The translations under genes were made by a program, and so were the position numbers. A DNA stretch of 64,000 nt, taken from assembly GCF_034652275.1 (NCBI RefSeq), contig NZ_JAXIWG010000004.1, positions 310,001 to 374,000 on the forward strand, written 5' to 3'. Under the pieces are notes generated by a model. That model made no database searches. It had not been told where the DNA came from and worked only from the letters and a program-made list of their open reading frames with translations. How positions within the stretch are numbered: the stretch's first letter is position 1; each line of letters begins with the position of its first letter. This DNA comes from Yoonia sp034652275 (GTDB lineage: Bacteria; Pseudomonadota; Alphaproteobacteria; Rhodobacterales; Rhodobacteraceae). This document shows positions 1 to 9,445 of this stretch, piece after piece.

Positions 1-899
1 ACCTGTTCCATTCCGACGGCCAGCGCGATGCCTTCGTGCGGCGCGGCAATGCGATGATCAACCAAGGCGACGACGCGATCCTGCTGGACCGAGAAGGTGT
101 GCGCAGTTATCTGCCCTATCTCGATTTCGACAATGCGCGCTTTCCGATCTACGGTGCCCTTTATCACCCGCGCGGCGGCACGGCGCGGCATGACGCGGTG
201 GCCTGGGGATATGCGCGCGGTGCCGACCAGCGCGGCGTCGATCTGATCCAGAATTGCGAAGTCACCGGTATCGACATCGAAAACGGTGTCGTCACCGGCG
301 TGCAGACCACACGCGGCGCGATCAAGGCGCGCAAGGTCGGCATCGTCACCGCAGGCCGGTCAGGGCAGGTCGCGGCCATGGCGGGTATGCGGCTGCCGAT
401 TGAAAGCCATGTGCTGCAGGCCTTTGTCACCGAAGGGCTGAAACCCGTGATCGACCATGTCGTCAGTTTCGGCATGGGTCATTTCTATATCAGCCAGTCC
501 GACAAAGGCGGGCTGGTTTTCGGTGGCGATCTGGATTTCTACGCCTCCTATGCCGCACGCGGCAACCTGCCGATGAAGGAACATGTGATGGAAGCCGCGA
601 TGACCCTGATGCCGATGATCGGCAAGGCGCGCGTTTTGCGGTCTTGGGGCGGGATCATGGACATGACCCCCGACGGCAGCCCGATCATCGACACGACACC
701 GACCAAGGGTTTGTTCATCGACTGCGGCTGGTGCTATGGCGGGTTCAAGGCGGTACCCGCCTCGGGCTTTGCTTTTGCGCATCTGATGGCGACCGGCCAA
801 CCCCATGCGACGGCTGCGAAATTCCGGCTCGACCGGTTCCGCACCGGTGTCGGGTTGATGGACGAAGAAGGCACCGGATCGCAGCACAACCTGCATTGA
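1..899 (+). CDS. soxB: Sarcosine oxidase subunit beta, C-terminal part (5' end outside window)
   Basis: Flavoprotein subunit of heterotetrameric sarcosine oxidase, which demethylates sarcosine to glycine with transfer of the one-carbon unit to tetrahydrofolate. The reading frame is already open at base 3, so roughly the first 120 residues are missing and about 298 residues are seen. The segment GTARHDAVAWGYAR (His codon at 189-191) matches the place where the family attaches FMN covalently to a histidine. The C-terminus has the glycine-rich FAD-contact region with CGWCYGGFKAVPASG. It is followed 44 bases later by soxD and then soxA and soxG, the standard soxBDAG order, which makes the call secure. 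Confidence 0.95.
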   Translation, partial: LFHSDGQRDAFVRRGNAMINQGDDAILLDREGVRSYLPYLDFDNARFPIYGALYHPRGGTARHDAVAWGYARGADQRGVDLIQNCEVTGIDIENGVVTGVQTTRGAIKARKVGIVTAGRSGQVAAMAGMRLPIESHVLQAFVTEGLKPVIDHVVSFGMGHFYISQSDKGGLVFGGDLDFYASYAARGNLPMKEHVMEAAMTLMPMIGKARVLRSWGGIMDMTPDGSPIIDTTPTKGLFIDCGWCYGGFKAVPASGFAFAHLMATGQPHATAAKFRLDRFRTGVGLMDEEGTGSQHNLH

Positions 900-943
900 G
901 CGTGGGATCTGAGTATTTGAAGAAATGAGAATGAAGGCGGATC

Positions 944-1207
944 ATGCGGATTAACTGCCCCCATTGCGGCGAACGCGACCGGCGCGAGTTCTATTATATG
1001 GGCGATGCCACAGCGCTTGCCCGCCCCGCACCTGATGCGGGGCCTGACGCCTGGGATGATTACCTACACAACCGCGATAACCCCGCAGGCGACACAAGCG
1101 ATCTGTGGTATCACGAAGGCGGTTGCGGCGCGTGGATCGTGGTTGCGCGCAACACCGTGACCCATGCGGTCCACCGCACCAAACTTGCGCAAAAGGCCGC
1201 ATCATGA
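944..1207 (+). CDS. soxD: Sarcosine oxidase subunit delta
   Basis: Small zinc-binding subunit of heterotetrameric sarcosine oxidase, 87 residues. The N-terminal CPHCG (Cys5, Cys8) and the later WYHEGGCGAW (His57, Cys61) give the four zinc ligands known for this subunit. Its role in the family is structural, at the edge of the complex. The stop codon overlaps the soxA start (ATGA, 1204-1207), so translation of the two is probably coupled. Confidence 0.97.
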   Translation: MRINCPHCGERDRREFYYMGDATALARPAPDAGPDAWDDYLHNRDNPAGDTSDLWYHEGGCGAWIVVARNTVTHAVHRTKLAQKAAS

Positions 1208-4101
1208 GGCTGCGCAACCCCGGCCAGACCGTGACCTTCACCTTTGACGGCAAACCCGTGCAAGGGGTACCGGGCGAACCTGTCGCCGCCGCCTTGCTGG
1301 CCAGCGGAATCAGGCTGATGGGCCGGTCTTTCAAATACCACCGCCCGCGCGGCGTGCTGACGGCGGGGTCCGAAGAACCCAACGCGCTGGTCACCGTCGG
1401 GCGCGGTGCGGCACAAGACCCCAATATCCGCGCCACCGTGCTGGAGGTGTCCGAGGGGCTGGAGGTGTTCAGCCAGAACGCATGGCCCAACCTGCGCCAT
1501 GATGCGCTGGCGGTGAACGACCTTCTGTCGCCGTTTCTGGGGGCGGGCTTCTATTACAAGACCTTTATGTGGCCCAGCAGTTTCTGGGAAAAGCTCTATG
1601 AGCCGGTGATCCGCCGCGCGGCGGGTCTGGGCCGGTTGAGCGGGCAGGCGAATGCCGACCGCTATGAAAAGGCCTTTGCATTCTGCGACCTCTTGGTGAT
1701 CGGGGCGGGGCCTGCGGGGCTGATGGCCGCTCTGACCGCAGGGCAGGCAGGTGTGGATGTGATCCTCGCCGATGAGGACAGCGCGCTGGGCGGCCGCCTG
1801 TTGCGCGAGGTCGAGGATGTGGATGGCAGGCCCGCCGCGGCTTGGGTCGCGGACGTTTTGGCGCAACTGCGCGCCTTGCCCAACGTGCGGCTGATGCCGC
1901 GCACCACCGTGACCGGCGCCTATGACCAAGGCACCTATGGCGCGCTGGAACGCATCGCGGGGGCGGATGCGCCGGTTGAGTGTTTCTGGCGCATCGTCGC
2001 CAAGCGGTCGGTGCTTTGTGCAGGCGCGCTGGAACGCCCCATCGCTTTCCCTGACAACGACCGGCCCGGCATCATGCTGGCGGGGGCGGTGCGGGCTTAT
2101 GTCAACCGCTGGGGTGTGGCTCCCGGCCGGTCGGTCACGGTCTTTGGCAACAACGACGACGCGCATCGCACCGCGCGCGATCTGGCGGCGGCGGGGATCA
2201 AGATTGCGGGGCTGATCGATGCCCGCGCCGATGTGCAGGTGACGGCGGATTATCCAGTGTTTACGGGCGGCAGCGTGACCGCGACTGCCGGAAGGCGCGG
2301 ACTAACCAGCATCACGGTCACCCATCAGGGCGGCACGCGGGTGATCCAGACGGATTGTCTGGCGATCTCGGGCGGCTGGAACCCGAGCCTGCATCTGACC
2401 TGCCACATGAACGGACGCCCCCAGTGGCGCGGTGATATCGCGGCCTTCGTGCCGACACCTGATGCGATCCCCGGCATGGCGGTGGCGGGCGCCTGCAACG
2501 GCGTCTTCGACACCGCCGGCTGTCTGCGCGACGGGGCCGAGGTGGCCGCCGCCATCGCCCGCGACCTCGGGTTCACGCCCGAGGTGACGCTGCCTGCTGC
2601 CGAGGCCCGCGCCTATGCCATCGCGCCGCTGTGGGAGATCCCCGGAAAGGGGCGCAAATGGGTCGATTTCCAGAACGACGTGACGACCAAGGATATCGCG
2701 CTGTCGGCGCAGGAAAACATGCGCAGCGTCGAACATATGAAACGCTATACGACCCAAGGCATGGCCCCCGATCAGGGCAAATCGTCAAACGTGCTGGCGC
2801 TGGCAGTACTGGCCGATCTGACAGGGCGCGGCATCCCCGAAACGGGCACGACGACCTTCCGCCCGCCTTTTGTGCCTGTCAGCATCGCCGCGATGGGTGC
2901 AGGCGGGCAGGGCAAAGGGTTCGCGCCGACGCGCCTGATGACCTCGCATCATGCGACCGTCGCCGCCCGTGCCCCGATGATCGAGGCGGGGCTCTGGTAT
3001 CGTCCCAGCTATTTCCCGCTGGAAGGCGAGGTCAGCTGGCGGCAATCCTGCGACCGCGAAGTGAATTATGTGCGCAATGCGGTCGGGGTGTGCGACGTGT
3101 CGACCTTGGGCAAGATCGACGTGCAGGGGCCTGATGCCGCAGCGCTTTTGGACTTTGTCTATACCAACCGCATGTCCACCCTGAAGGTCGGGCGCGTGCG
3201 CTATGGCCTCATGCTGCGCGAGGACGGGTTCGTCATGGATGACGGCACTGCCGCACGTCTGGCGCCGGATCATTTCGTCATCACCACGACCACGGCCGCC
3301 GCAGGGCAGGTGATGCGGCATATGGAGTTCGTCACGCAGGCCTTGCGGCCCGATCTGGACGCGCGGATTGTCTCGGCGACGGATCACTGGGCGCAGTTCG
3401 CCGTGGCGGGTCCCAAGGCGCAGATGTTGCTGAATACCGTGCTGGATGACCAGATCAGCAATGACGACTGGCCGTTCATGGCCTGCGGCACTGTCGGGAT
3501 CGGCGGTGTCACGGGCCGCATGTTCCGGATTTCGTTTTCGGGTGAAACCGCGTTCGAGATCGCCGTGCCCGCGCGTTACGGCGAAAGCCTGTTCCGCCAG
3601 CTTGCGGCACAGGCGCGCACCTTGGGGGGCGGCCCTTACGGGATGGAGGCGCTCAATGTGCTGCGCATCGAAAAGGGGTTTCTGACCCATGCCGAACTGC
3701 ACGGGCGCACCACGGCCTATGATCTGGGGCTGGCGGGCATGGTCAGCGCGCAGAAAGATTGTATCGGACAGGCCGCCGCCCGCCGCCCCGGTCTGCTGGA
3801 CCCCGCCCGCGAACGGCTTGTGGGACTGCGCGCGATCGAGGACGGCCGCCGTCTGACCGCAGGGGCGCATCTGTTTGCCAAAGACGCCAAGGCCGTGACC
3901 GCCAATGACGAGGGATATGTGACATCAGTGTGCTATTCGCCGTCTCTGGATTGCTATCTGGGGCTGGGGTTCCTGAAACACGGCCCCGAAAGGTATGGCG
4001 AGGTGATCCGCATGGTCGACCATCTGCGCGGTGTGGATACGCTGGCCGAGGTCTGCCATCCGGTGTTTTTCGACCCCGAAGGAGGACGCGCCCGTGGCTA
4101 G
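1204..4101 (+). CDS. soxA: Sarcosine oxidase subunit alpha
   Basis: Large subunit of sarcosine oxidase, 965 residues from the ATG that overlaps the soxD stop; a longer open frame upstream runs through soxD and is not used. The N-terminal 90 or so residues form a ferredoxin-like fold without cluster cysteines. They are followed by an NAD-binding dinucleotide fold (VIGAGPAGLMAALTAG, near residue 165). The C-terminal third is a GcvT-like tetrahydrofolate-binding aminomethyltransferase domain. In characterised enzymes this subunit binds NAD and folate and channels the methylene intermediate from the beta subunit. Length and order fit the family well. Confidence 0.97.
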   Translation: MRLRNPGQTVTFTFDGKPVQGVPGEPVAAALLASGIRLMGRSFKYHRPRGVLTAGSEEPNALVTVGRGAAQDPNIRATVLEVSEGLEVFSQNAWPNLRHDALAVNDLLSPFLGAGFYYKTFMWPSSFWEKLYEPVIRRAAGLGRLSGQANADRYEKAFAFCDLLVIGAGPAGLMAALTAGQAGVDVILADEDSALGGRLLREVEDVDGRPAAAWVADVLAQLRALPNVRLMPRTTVTGAYDQGTYGALERIAGADAPVECFWRIVAKRSVLCAGALERPIAFPDNDRPGIMLAGAVRAYVNRWGVAPGRSVTVFGNNDDAHRTARDLAAAGIKIAGLIDARADVQVTADYPVFTGGSVTATAGRRGLTSITVTHQGGTRVIQTDCLAISGGWNPSLHLTCHMNGRPQWRGDIAAFVPTPDAIPGMAVAGACNGVFDTAGCLRDGAEVAAAIARDLGFTPEVTLPAAEARAYAIAPLWEIPGKGRKWVDFQNDVTTKDIALSAQENMRSVEHMKRYTTQGMAPDQGKSSNVLALAVLADLTGRGIPETGTTTFRPPFVPVSIAAMGAGGQGKGFAPTRLMTSHHATVAARAPMIEAGLWYRPSYFPLEGEVSWRQSCDREVNYVRNAVGVCDVSTLGKIDVQGPDAAALLDFVYTNRMSTLKVGRVRYGLMLREDGFVMDDGTAARLAPDHFVITTTTAAAGQVMRHMEFVTQALRPDLDARIVSATDHWAQFAVAGPKAQMLLNTVLDDQISNDDWPFMACGTVGIGGVTGRMFRISFSGETAFEIAVPARYGESLFRQLAAQARTLGGGPYGMEALNVLRIEKGFLTHAELHGRTTAYDLGLAGMVSAQKDCIGQAAARRPGLLDPARERLVGLRAIEDGRRLTAGAHLFAKDAKAVTANDEGYVTSVCYSPSLDCYLGLGFLKHGPERYGEVIRMVDHLRGVDTLAEVCHPVFFDPEGGRARG

Positions 4102-4636
4102 ACTGATCGCACTTGGCGCTTTTGGCGATCTGTTGCCGCTGCAGGTGGGCAATGTGACCTGCACCGAAGTGGTCCGCGAGACGCTGTTTTCCATCGCGCC
4201 CTATCGTGGCCAGCAAAAGGCGGTGTCGGCTGCGCTCAAATCACAGCTTGGCCTGACTTTGCCCGCCGTCGGGCGGCGCAAGGCGGCGGGGGACGTGATC
4301 TGCCAGTGGAACGGGCATGAGGCATGGATTGTCAGCGCACAGGTCACGCTCGACGGGCTGGCGGCGGTCACCGACCAGTCCGATGGGTATGCCACGTTGG
4401 AAATCGCGGGAGCGGGGGTCGAGGCGGTGCTGGCGCGTCTGGTCCCGCTTGATCTGCGCGCCTCTACCTTCAAGGTCAATCACACTGCCCGCAGCCTGCT
4501 GGGCCATCTGCCGGTCAGCATTACCCGCACGGGGGCAGAGGTCTTTGAGGTGATGGTGATGCGGTCGATGGCGGCGTCTCTGGTGCATGATCTGCAAGAG
4601 GCGATGACAGGCGTGGCGGCGCGCGGATCGGCCTGA
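4094..4636 (+). CDS. soxG: Sarcosine oxidase subunit gamma
   Basis: Fourth subunit of sarcosine oxidase, 180 residues. The start is the GTG at 4094, inside the end of soxA (8-base overlap), because GGAGG at 4081-4085 lies 8 bases upstream; there is no ATG at that place. The protein has a GcvT-like fold in the family (here ARLIALGAFGDLLPLQVGN... and a C-terminal ...VFEVMVMRSMAASLVHDL) and packs against alpha. It is the last gene of the operon and is followed by a terminator-like cassette at 4656. Confidence 0.93.
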   Translation: MARLIALGAFGDLLPLQVGNVTCTEVVRETLFSIAPYRGQQKAVSAALKSQLGLTLPAVGRRKAAGDVICQWNGHEAWIVSAQVTLDGLAAVTDQSDGYATLEIAGAGVEAVLARLVPLDLRASTFKVNHTARSLLGHLPVSITRTGAEVFEVMVMRSMAASLVHDLQEAMTGVAARGSA

Positions 4637-4655
4637 CGCTGCGCGCCAGACCGAG

Positions 4656-4689
4656 GCCTCCGGCGGGGATATTTTTACTCGGAAGATGG
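4656..4689 (+). terminator. Terminator cassette, type A, after soxG
   Basis: GCCTCCGGCGGGGAT forms a short stem (CTCC with GGGG) followed by ATTTTT and then ACTCGGAAGATGG. Nearly the same string recurs downstream of nusB (17863) and, more diverged, after the NuoEF fusion gene (40774). It ends the sarcosine operon and separates it from dnaG. Confidence 0.6.
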
Positions 4690-4752
4690 GAGTTGCCCCG
4701 GCACGCCACGGCAGAGCTTGGAAAGCGCAGGTAAAAAGCGGATACTGCGCGC

Positions 4753-6717
4753 ATGAGCCTGCCACCCGGATTTTTGGACGAATTGCGCAACCGGCTGTCG
4801 CTTGGACAGGTCGTCGGGCGCAAGGTCATGTGGGATACCCGCAAATCCAACCCCGGCAAAGGCGATCTCTGGGCGCCATGCCCCTTCCATCAGGAGAAAA
4901 GCGCCAGTTTCCACGTGGATGACCGCAAGGGGTATTATTATTGCTTTGGCTGTCACGCCAAGGGCGATGCGATTTCCTTTGTCCGCGAGACCGAGAATGT
5001 CGATTTCATGGAGGCGGTGAAGATTCTCGCGGGCGAAGCGGGCATGCCGATCCCCGAACGCGACCCGCAGGCCCAGCAAAAAGCCGATCTGCGCAGCCAG
5101 CTGGTCGATGTGATGGAAAAGGTCATCAAATGGCACCGGCTGCAGTTGCAGACGGGGGCTGCGACCGAGGCGCGTGCCTATTTGGCCCGCCGGGGGCTCA
5201 GCCCCGAGGCGCAGGCGCGCTGGGACATCGGCTTTGCCCCCGCCAACGGCGGGGCATTCGCGCATCTGACAGGGCAGGGGGTGGACCCCAAGCTGGTGAT
5301 CGCGGCGGGTATCGCCGCTGAAAGCGACCGGGGTGGTGCGCCTTATGACCGGTTCCGCGGGCGCATCATCTTTCCTATTCGCGACGCGCGAGGGCGCGCC
5401 ATCGGCATGGGGGGCCGCGCGATGGACCCCAATGCGCCTGCGAAATACTACAATTCGCCCGAAACGCCGCTGTTCGACAAAGGTCGCAGCCTGTTCAACC
5501 ATGGCCCCGCACGCGAAGCCGCAGGCAAGGGCAAGCCATTGGTCGTGGCCGAAGGCTATATGGATGTGATCGCTTTGTCCGAGGCGGGCTTCACCGCCAC
5601 GGTGGCCCCTCTTGGCACCGCGATCACCGAGGATCAGCTGCGCCTTTTGTGGCGGATCGCACCCGAGCCGATCATCGCACTCGATGGCGATACCGCCGGT
5701 CTGCGCGCTGCGATGCGGTTGATTGACATTGCGCTGCCGCTGCTGGAGGCGGGGCAGTCCTTGCGTTTCGCGCTGATGCCGCCGGGGCTGGACCCTGACG
5801 ATGTGATCAAGACGCAAGGGGCGGGGGCGATGCAAAAACTGCTCGATGCCGCGATCCCGATGGTGCAGCTGTTGTGGCAACGCGAGACCGAAGGCAAGAG
5901 TTTCGACAGCCCCGAACGTATGAGCGCGCTTGAAAAATCGCTCGATGAAAAAGTGCGCTTGATTGCAGACCCGAGGTTGCGGAAAAACTACGAAGCCGCG
6001 TTGGCTAAGTTAAAAAAAGCTCAGTTTTCGATACCACAGCAACAATTTAAGCAGAAAAAGCGCCGAGACTGGCGGGCAAAATCTGAGCCGTGGCATGACG
6101 AAATTAGTCCCGTTTTTAGTAGTAAAAATTCAGTCCTAGGAAGTGGGGCTGTCAGTCAGGAACATCTGCGCGAGGCGGTTATTCTTGCCACGATGATCAT
6201 CGCCCCCGCCGTGGCGGTCGAATTCGGCGATGCGCTGGAACGGATCGATTGTCGCGATCCGGCCCACCGCGATCTGCAGGCGGCGGTCCTGCGTCATCTT
6301 GGCGCCGATAATCTGCAAGCGGCCATCGCGGCCGATCTGGGGGCGGATGCCCTTGAAAAACTGCTTTCGCAAAGCCATGTGGCAATCAGCCCCGCAGTGC
6401 GCCGCAAAGGGCAGGCCGAGGTCGCGCGCCTGTGTCTGGCCGAGGAATTCGCGAAACTGACCGCCCGACGCGGCCATGCCCGCGAGATCGAGGATGCGGT
6501 CGAAGACCTTGGCGGGCTGGCTGATGAGGGGCTGACATGGCGGCTGGCGCAGGCCAGCGCGGCTGTGGACAAGGCCGGACGGGGCGATAACGAGGACCGC
6601 GCCGAATATGCGGTCGGCCCCAACGGGGCACGGATGAAGAAGGACGAGCGGAGTGCACTGGACCAATTGCTCGACCAGATCAATTTTGCCAAGGGACAGG
6701 GCCGGCCTAGGTCATGA
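4753..6717 (+). CDS. dnaG: DNA primase
   Basis: Makes RNA primers for chromosome replication, 654 residues. The N-terminal zinc finger is CPFH...CFGC (Cys43, His46, Cys64, Cys67). The RNA polymerase core and Toprim part follow (VVAEGYMDVIAL, then IIALDGDTAGLRAA), and a C-terminal helicase-interacting domain ends the protein. Residues about 417-466, the linker before that C-terminal domain, are encoded by a strikingly AT-rich stretch with codons such as TTA, ATA, AGT and CTA that the rest of the gene avoids (see findings). The gene is followed by rpoD as in the classical macromolecular-synthesis operon, without rpsU. Confidence 0.98.
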   Translation: MSLPPGFLDELRNRLSLGQVVGRKVMWDTRKSNPGKGDLWAPCPFHQEKSASFHVDDRKGYYYCFGCHAKGDAISFVRETENVDFMEAVKILAGEAGMPIPERDPQAQQKADLRSQLVDVMEKVIKWHRLQLQTGAATEARAYLARRGLSPEAQARWDIGFAPANGGAFAHLTGQGVDPKLVIAAGIAAESDRGGAPYDRFRGRIIFPIRDARGRAIGMGGRAMDPNAPAKYYNSPETPLFDKGRSLFNHGPAREAAGKGKPLVVAEGYMDVIALSEAGFTATVAPLGTAITEDQLRLLWRIAPEPIIALDGDTAGLRAAMRLIDIALPLLEAGQSLRFALMPPGLDPDDVIKTQGAGAMQKLLDAAIPMVQLLWQRETEGKSFDSPERMSALEKSLDEKVRLIADPRLRKNYEAALAKLKKAQFSIPQQQFKQKKRRDWRAKSEPWHDEISPVFSSKNSVLGSGAVSQEHLREAVILATMIIAPAVAVEFGDALERIDCRDPAHRDLQAAVLRHLGADNLQAAIAADLGADALEKLLSQSHVAISPAVRRKGQAEVARLCLAEEFAKLTARRGHAREIEDAVEDLGGLADEGLTWRLAQASAAVDKAGRGDNEDRAEYAVGPNGARMKKDERSALDQLLDQINFAKGQGRPRS

Positions 6718-6777
6718 CATGGCAACAGAACTGAAAAACACGCGGTCGCCTGCTTGCGGTTCACGCCGATGCAGGGT

Positions 6778-6808
6778 TGATTCGGGTAAGACCGAATCAG
6801 CCGAATCA
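6778..6808 (+). promoter_or_regulatory. Alternative hairpin in the dnaG-rpoD spacer
   Basis: TGATTCGG at 6778-6785 is followed by two identical copies of its complement CCGAATCA, at 6792-6799 and 6801-6808. The left arm can therefore pair with either right arm, giving two mutually exclusive hairpins 40-70 bases before the rpoD start. No T-run follows, so it is not a plain terminator. It could be an mRNA processing or leader control element; the function is inferred only. Confidence 0.4.
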
Positions 6809-6846
6809 CCCTGGCTGCGTAACGACGACTTGGAAGGGTCCCTTTG

Positions 6847-8826
6847 ATGGCTGCGAAAGACACCGATGATCGCAAGGACAACGACCAGGATGGGGATATC
6901 AGCCTTGATATGAGCCAGGCCGCGGTCAAGAAGATGATCGCGGACGCGCGCGAGCGTGGCTACATCACCTATGACCAGCTGAACGCGGTCCTGCCGCCGG
7001 AACAGGTATCCTCTGACCAGATCGAAGACGTCATGTCGATGCTGTCCGAAATGGGCATCCAGGTCACCGAAGAAGAAGAATCCGAAGAAAGCGACGATGG
7101 CACCGGCGGCACCGATATCGCCACCGTGTCGGGGTCGCGCGATGTGGCCATCGGCGGGGCCGAGGCGGAAAAGCTTGATCGCACCGATGACCCCGTGCGG
7201 ATGTATCTGCGCGAGATGGGGTCGGTCGAACTGCTGTCGCGTGAAGGCGAAATCGCCATCGCCAAGCGGATCGAGGCTGGCCGTAACACGATGATTCTGG
7301 GGCTGTGCGAAAGCCCGCTGACATTCCAGGCGATCACGATCTGGCGCGACGAATTGTTGTCCGAGGACATCCTGCTGCGCGACGTGATCGACCTTGAAAC
7401 CACCTTCGGCAACCAGCTGGGCGAAGAAGGCGACGTCGAGGCTGTTGTGGGTGCTGCCCCCGTGTCCGAGGACAAGGGCGACAGCGGCACCGAACTGGAC
7501 GCCGACGGCAACCCGATCAGCAAGGATGACGACGACGAGGACGACGATCAGGTCAACATGTCGCTGGCCGCGATGGAAGCCGCGCTAAAACCGCGCGTGC
7601 TGGAAACGCTGGAGATCATCGCGCGCGGCTTTGCCGAACTGTCCGACATGCAGGACGCGCGGATGTCCGCGACGTTGAACGAGGATTCGTCGTTCTCCAA
7701 AAAGGACGAGGAACGCTATCAGACCCTGCGCTCCGAAATCGTGGTGCTGGTGAATTCGCTGCACCTGCACAACAACCGGATCGAGGCGCTGATCGACCAG
7801 CTTTACGGGATCAACCGCCGGATCATGTCGATCGACAGCTCGATGGTGAAGCTCGCCGATCAGGCCCGCATCAACCGCCGCGAATTCATCGACGAATATC
7901 GCGGGCGCGAGCTGGACCCGAACTGGCTGGAACAGATGGCCGAGAAATCGGGCCGTGGCTGGCAGGCGCTGGTGGAAAAATCCGCCGACAAGATCGCCGA
8001 ATTGCGCAACGACATGGCGCAGGTCGGCCAGTATGTCGGCGTTGACATTACCGAATTCCGCCGCATCGTCCAGCAGGTCCAGAAGGGCGAAAAAGAAGCG
8101 CGGCAGGCCAAGAAAGAAATGGTCGAGGCGAACCTGCGTCTGGTCATCTCGATTGCCAAGAAATACACCAACCGTGGTCTGCAGTTTCTTGACCTTATTC
8201 AAGAAGGTAACATCGGCCTGATGAAGGCCGTCGATAAATTCGAATACCGGCGTGGCTATAAATTCTCCACCTATGCCACATGGTGGATCCGGCAGGCGAT
8301 CACGCGGTCCATCGCAGATCAGGCGCGCACGATCCGTATTCCGGTGCATATGATCGAGACGATCAACAAGCTGGTCCGCACAGGTCGTCAAATGCTGCAC
8401 GAAATCGGCCGCGAACCCACGCCCGAGGAACTGGCAGAAAAGCTGCAGATGCCGCTCGAAAAGGTCCGCAAGGTGATGAAGATCGCCAAGGAACCGATTT
8501 CGCTCGAAACGCCGATCGGCGACGAGGAAGACAGCCAGCTTGGCGATTTCATCGAGGACAAGAACGCGATCCTGCCGCTGGATTCGGCCATTCAGGAAAA
8601 CCTGAAGGAAACCACGACCCGCGTGCTGGCGTCCCTGACGCCGCGTGAGGAACGCGTGCTGCGGATGCGTTTTGGCATCGGGATGAACACCGACCACACG
8701 CTGGAAGAGGTCGGACAGCAGTTCAGCGTCACCCGCGAACGCATCCGCCAGATCGAGGCGAAGGCGCTGCGCAAGCTCAAGCACCCAAGCCGCAGCCGGA
8801 AATTGCGGTCGTTCCTGGATCAGTGA
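6847..8826 (+). CDS. rpoD: RNA polymerase primary sigma factor (sigma-70)
   Basis: Housekeeping sigma factor, 659 residues from the ATG at 6847 (a TTG just before it at 6844 is in frame but unlikely). It has an N-terminal region 1.1, a long acidic spacer (SKDDDDEDDDQ), and the highly conserved region 2 (QFLDLIQEGNIGLMKAV, YKFSTYATWWIRQAITR). Region 4.2 has the helix-turn-helix TRERIRQIEAKALRKL near the C-terminus. It lies directly after dnaG, with a leader of about 130 bases containing an alternative hairpin. A small secreted-protein gene overlaps its stop. Confidence 0.98.
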   Translation: MAAKDTDDRKDNDQDGDISLDMSQAAVKKMIADARERGYITYDQLNAVLPPEQVSSDQIEDVMSMLSEMGIQVTEEEESEESDDGTGGTDIATVSGSRDVAIGGAEAEKLDRTDDPVRMYLREMGSVELLSREGEIAIAKRIEAGRNTMILGLCESPLTFQAITIWRDELLSEDILLRDVIDLETTFGNQLGEEGDVEAVVGAAPVSEDKGDSGTELDADGNPISKDDDDEDDDQVNMSLAAMEAALKPRVLETLEIIARGFAELSDMQDARMSATLNEDSSFSKKDEERYQTLRSEIVVLVNSLHLHNNRIEALIDQLYGINRRIMSIDSSMVKLADQARINRREFIDEYRGRELDPNWLEQMAEKSGRGWQALVEKSADKIAELRNDMAQVGQYVGVDITEFRRIVQQVQKGEKEARQAKKEMVEANLRLVISIAKKYTNRGLQFLDLIQEGNIGLMKAVDKFEYRRGYKFSTYATWWIRQAITRSIADQARTIRIPVHMIETINKLVRTGRQMLHEIGREPTPEELAEKLQMPLEKVRKVMKIAKEPISLETPIGDEEDSQLGDFIEDKNAILPLDSAIQENLKETTTRVLASLTPREERVLRMRFGIGMNTDHTLEEVGQQFSVTRERIRQIEAKALRKLKHPSRSRKLRSFLDQ

Positions 8827-9338
8827 TGCGCGTTCTTGGCGTCCTCTCGGTCATGATCGGCTGGGCGGGCGCCGCCGGGGCGGCTTGCCTGCCCAATGAG
8901 CAAACTTTCATGGCCTGCACGATTGCGGGAAACGGGAAAAGCCTCGCCGTCTGTTTTGACGCCGACATGGTCCATTACCGCTTTGGTGCGCCGGATCAGC
9001 CCCCCGAGCTATCGCTGTCCAGCCCCGTGGCCGAGGTCGATTACACCCCGTGGCCCGGCATCGGGCGGGCGATCTGGGAATCCGTGCATTTTCCAAATGC
9101 AGGCTATATCTACGAGGTTTTCGCCGGTTTTGACCGCATGATCCAAGACGATGACCCCGAAGATCCTGCCTTCGGTGGTGTGCATGTCTTGCGTGACGAT
9201 CAGGTCATTGCAGAGCTGCGCTGCAGCCCCGACAGTCTTGATTTTACTTGGGGTGATGGGCTGTTCCTTGCGAAAGAGGCGGCAGGCCTGACCTACGACA
9301 TGTCCACGCAGACATGGGGCGCATCGGCGGCAGACTAA
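8826..9338 (+). CDS. Small secreted protein of unknown function
   Basis: 170 residues. The ATG shares one base with the rpoD stop (TGATG), so it is likely co-transcribed with rpoD. The first 20 residues (MRVLGVLSVMIGWAGAAGAA) are a clear Sec signal peptide with an Ala-x-Ala cleavage site. The mature part has four cysteines, including CLPNEQTFMACTIAG and ELRCSPDS, suggesting disulfides and a periplasmic location. I do not recognise a named domain. It resembles other short periplasmic hypothetical proteins of roseobacters, such as the one at 37532, in having Cys-rich N- and C-terminal parts. Confidence 0.75.
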   Translation: MRVLGVLSVMIGWAGAAGAACLPNEQTFMACTIAGNGKSLAVCFDADMVHYRFGAPDQPPELSLSSPVAEVDYTPWPGIGRAIWESVHFPNAGYIYEVFAGFDRMIQDDDPEDPAFGGVHVLRDDQVIAELRCSPDSLDFTWGDGLFLAKEAAGLTYDMSTQTWGASAAD

Positions 9339-9445
9339 CCATATCTCGCGGTCGCAATTCCCCCCTACCCAAAACCAAGGCGGGTTCTTATAGTGGCTGT
9401 GGATAAGTGGGGTCTTGCCCCAACAGATAGCCCAAAGGACCTCAT

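Noticed and set aside
9398..9406. Perfect DnaA box (TGTGGATAA, reverse of TTATCCACA) upstream of nrdR
   Set aside because: One nine-base match is expected about every 130 kb on both strands together, so a single one in 64 kb is not significant. It may still matter because DnaA controls nrd genes in E. coli, but nothing else supports it.
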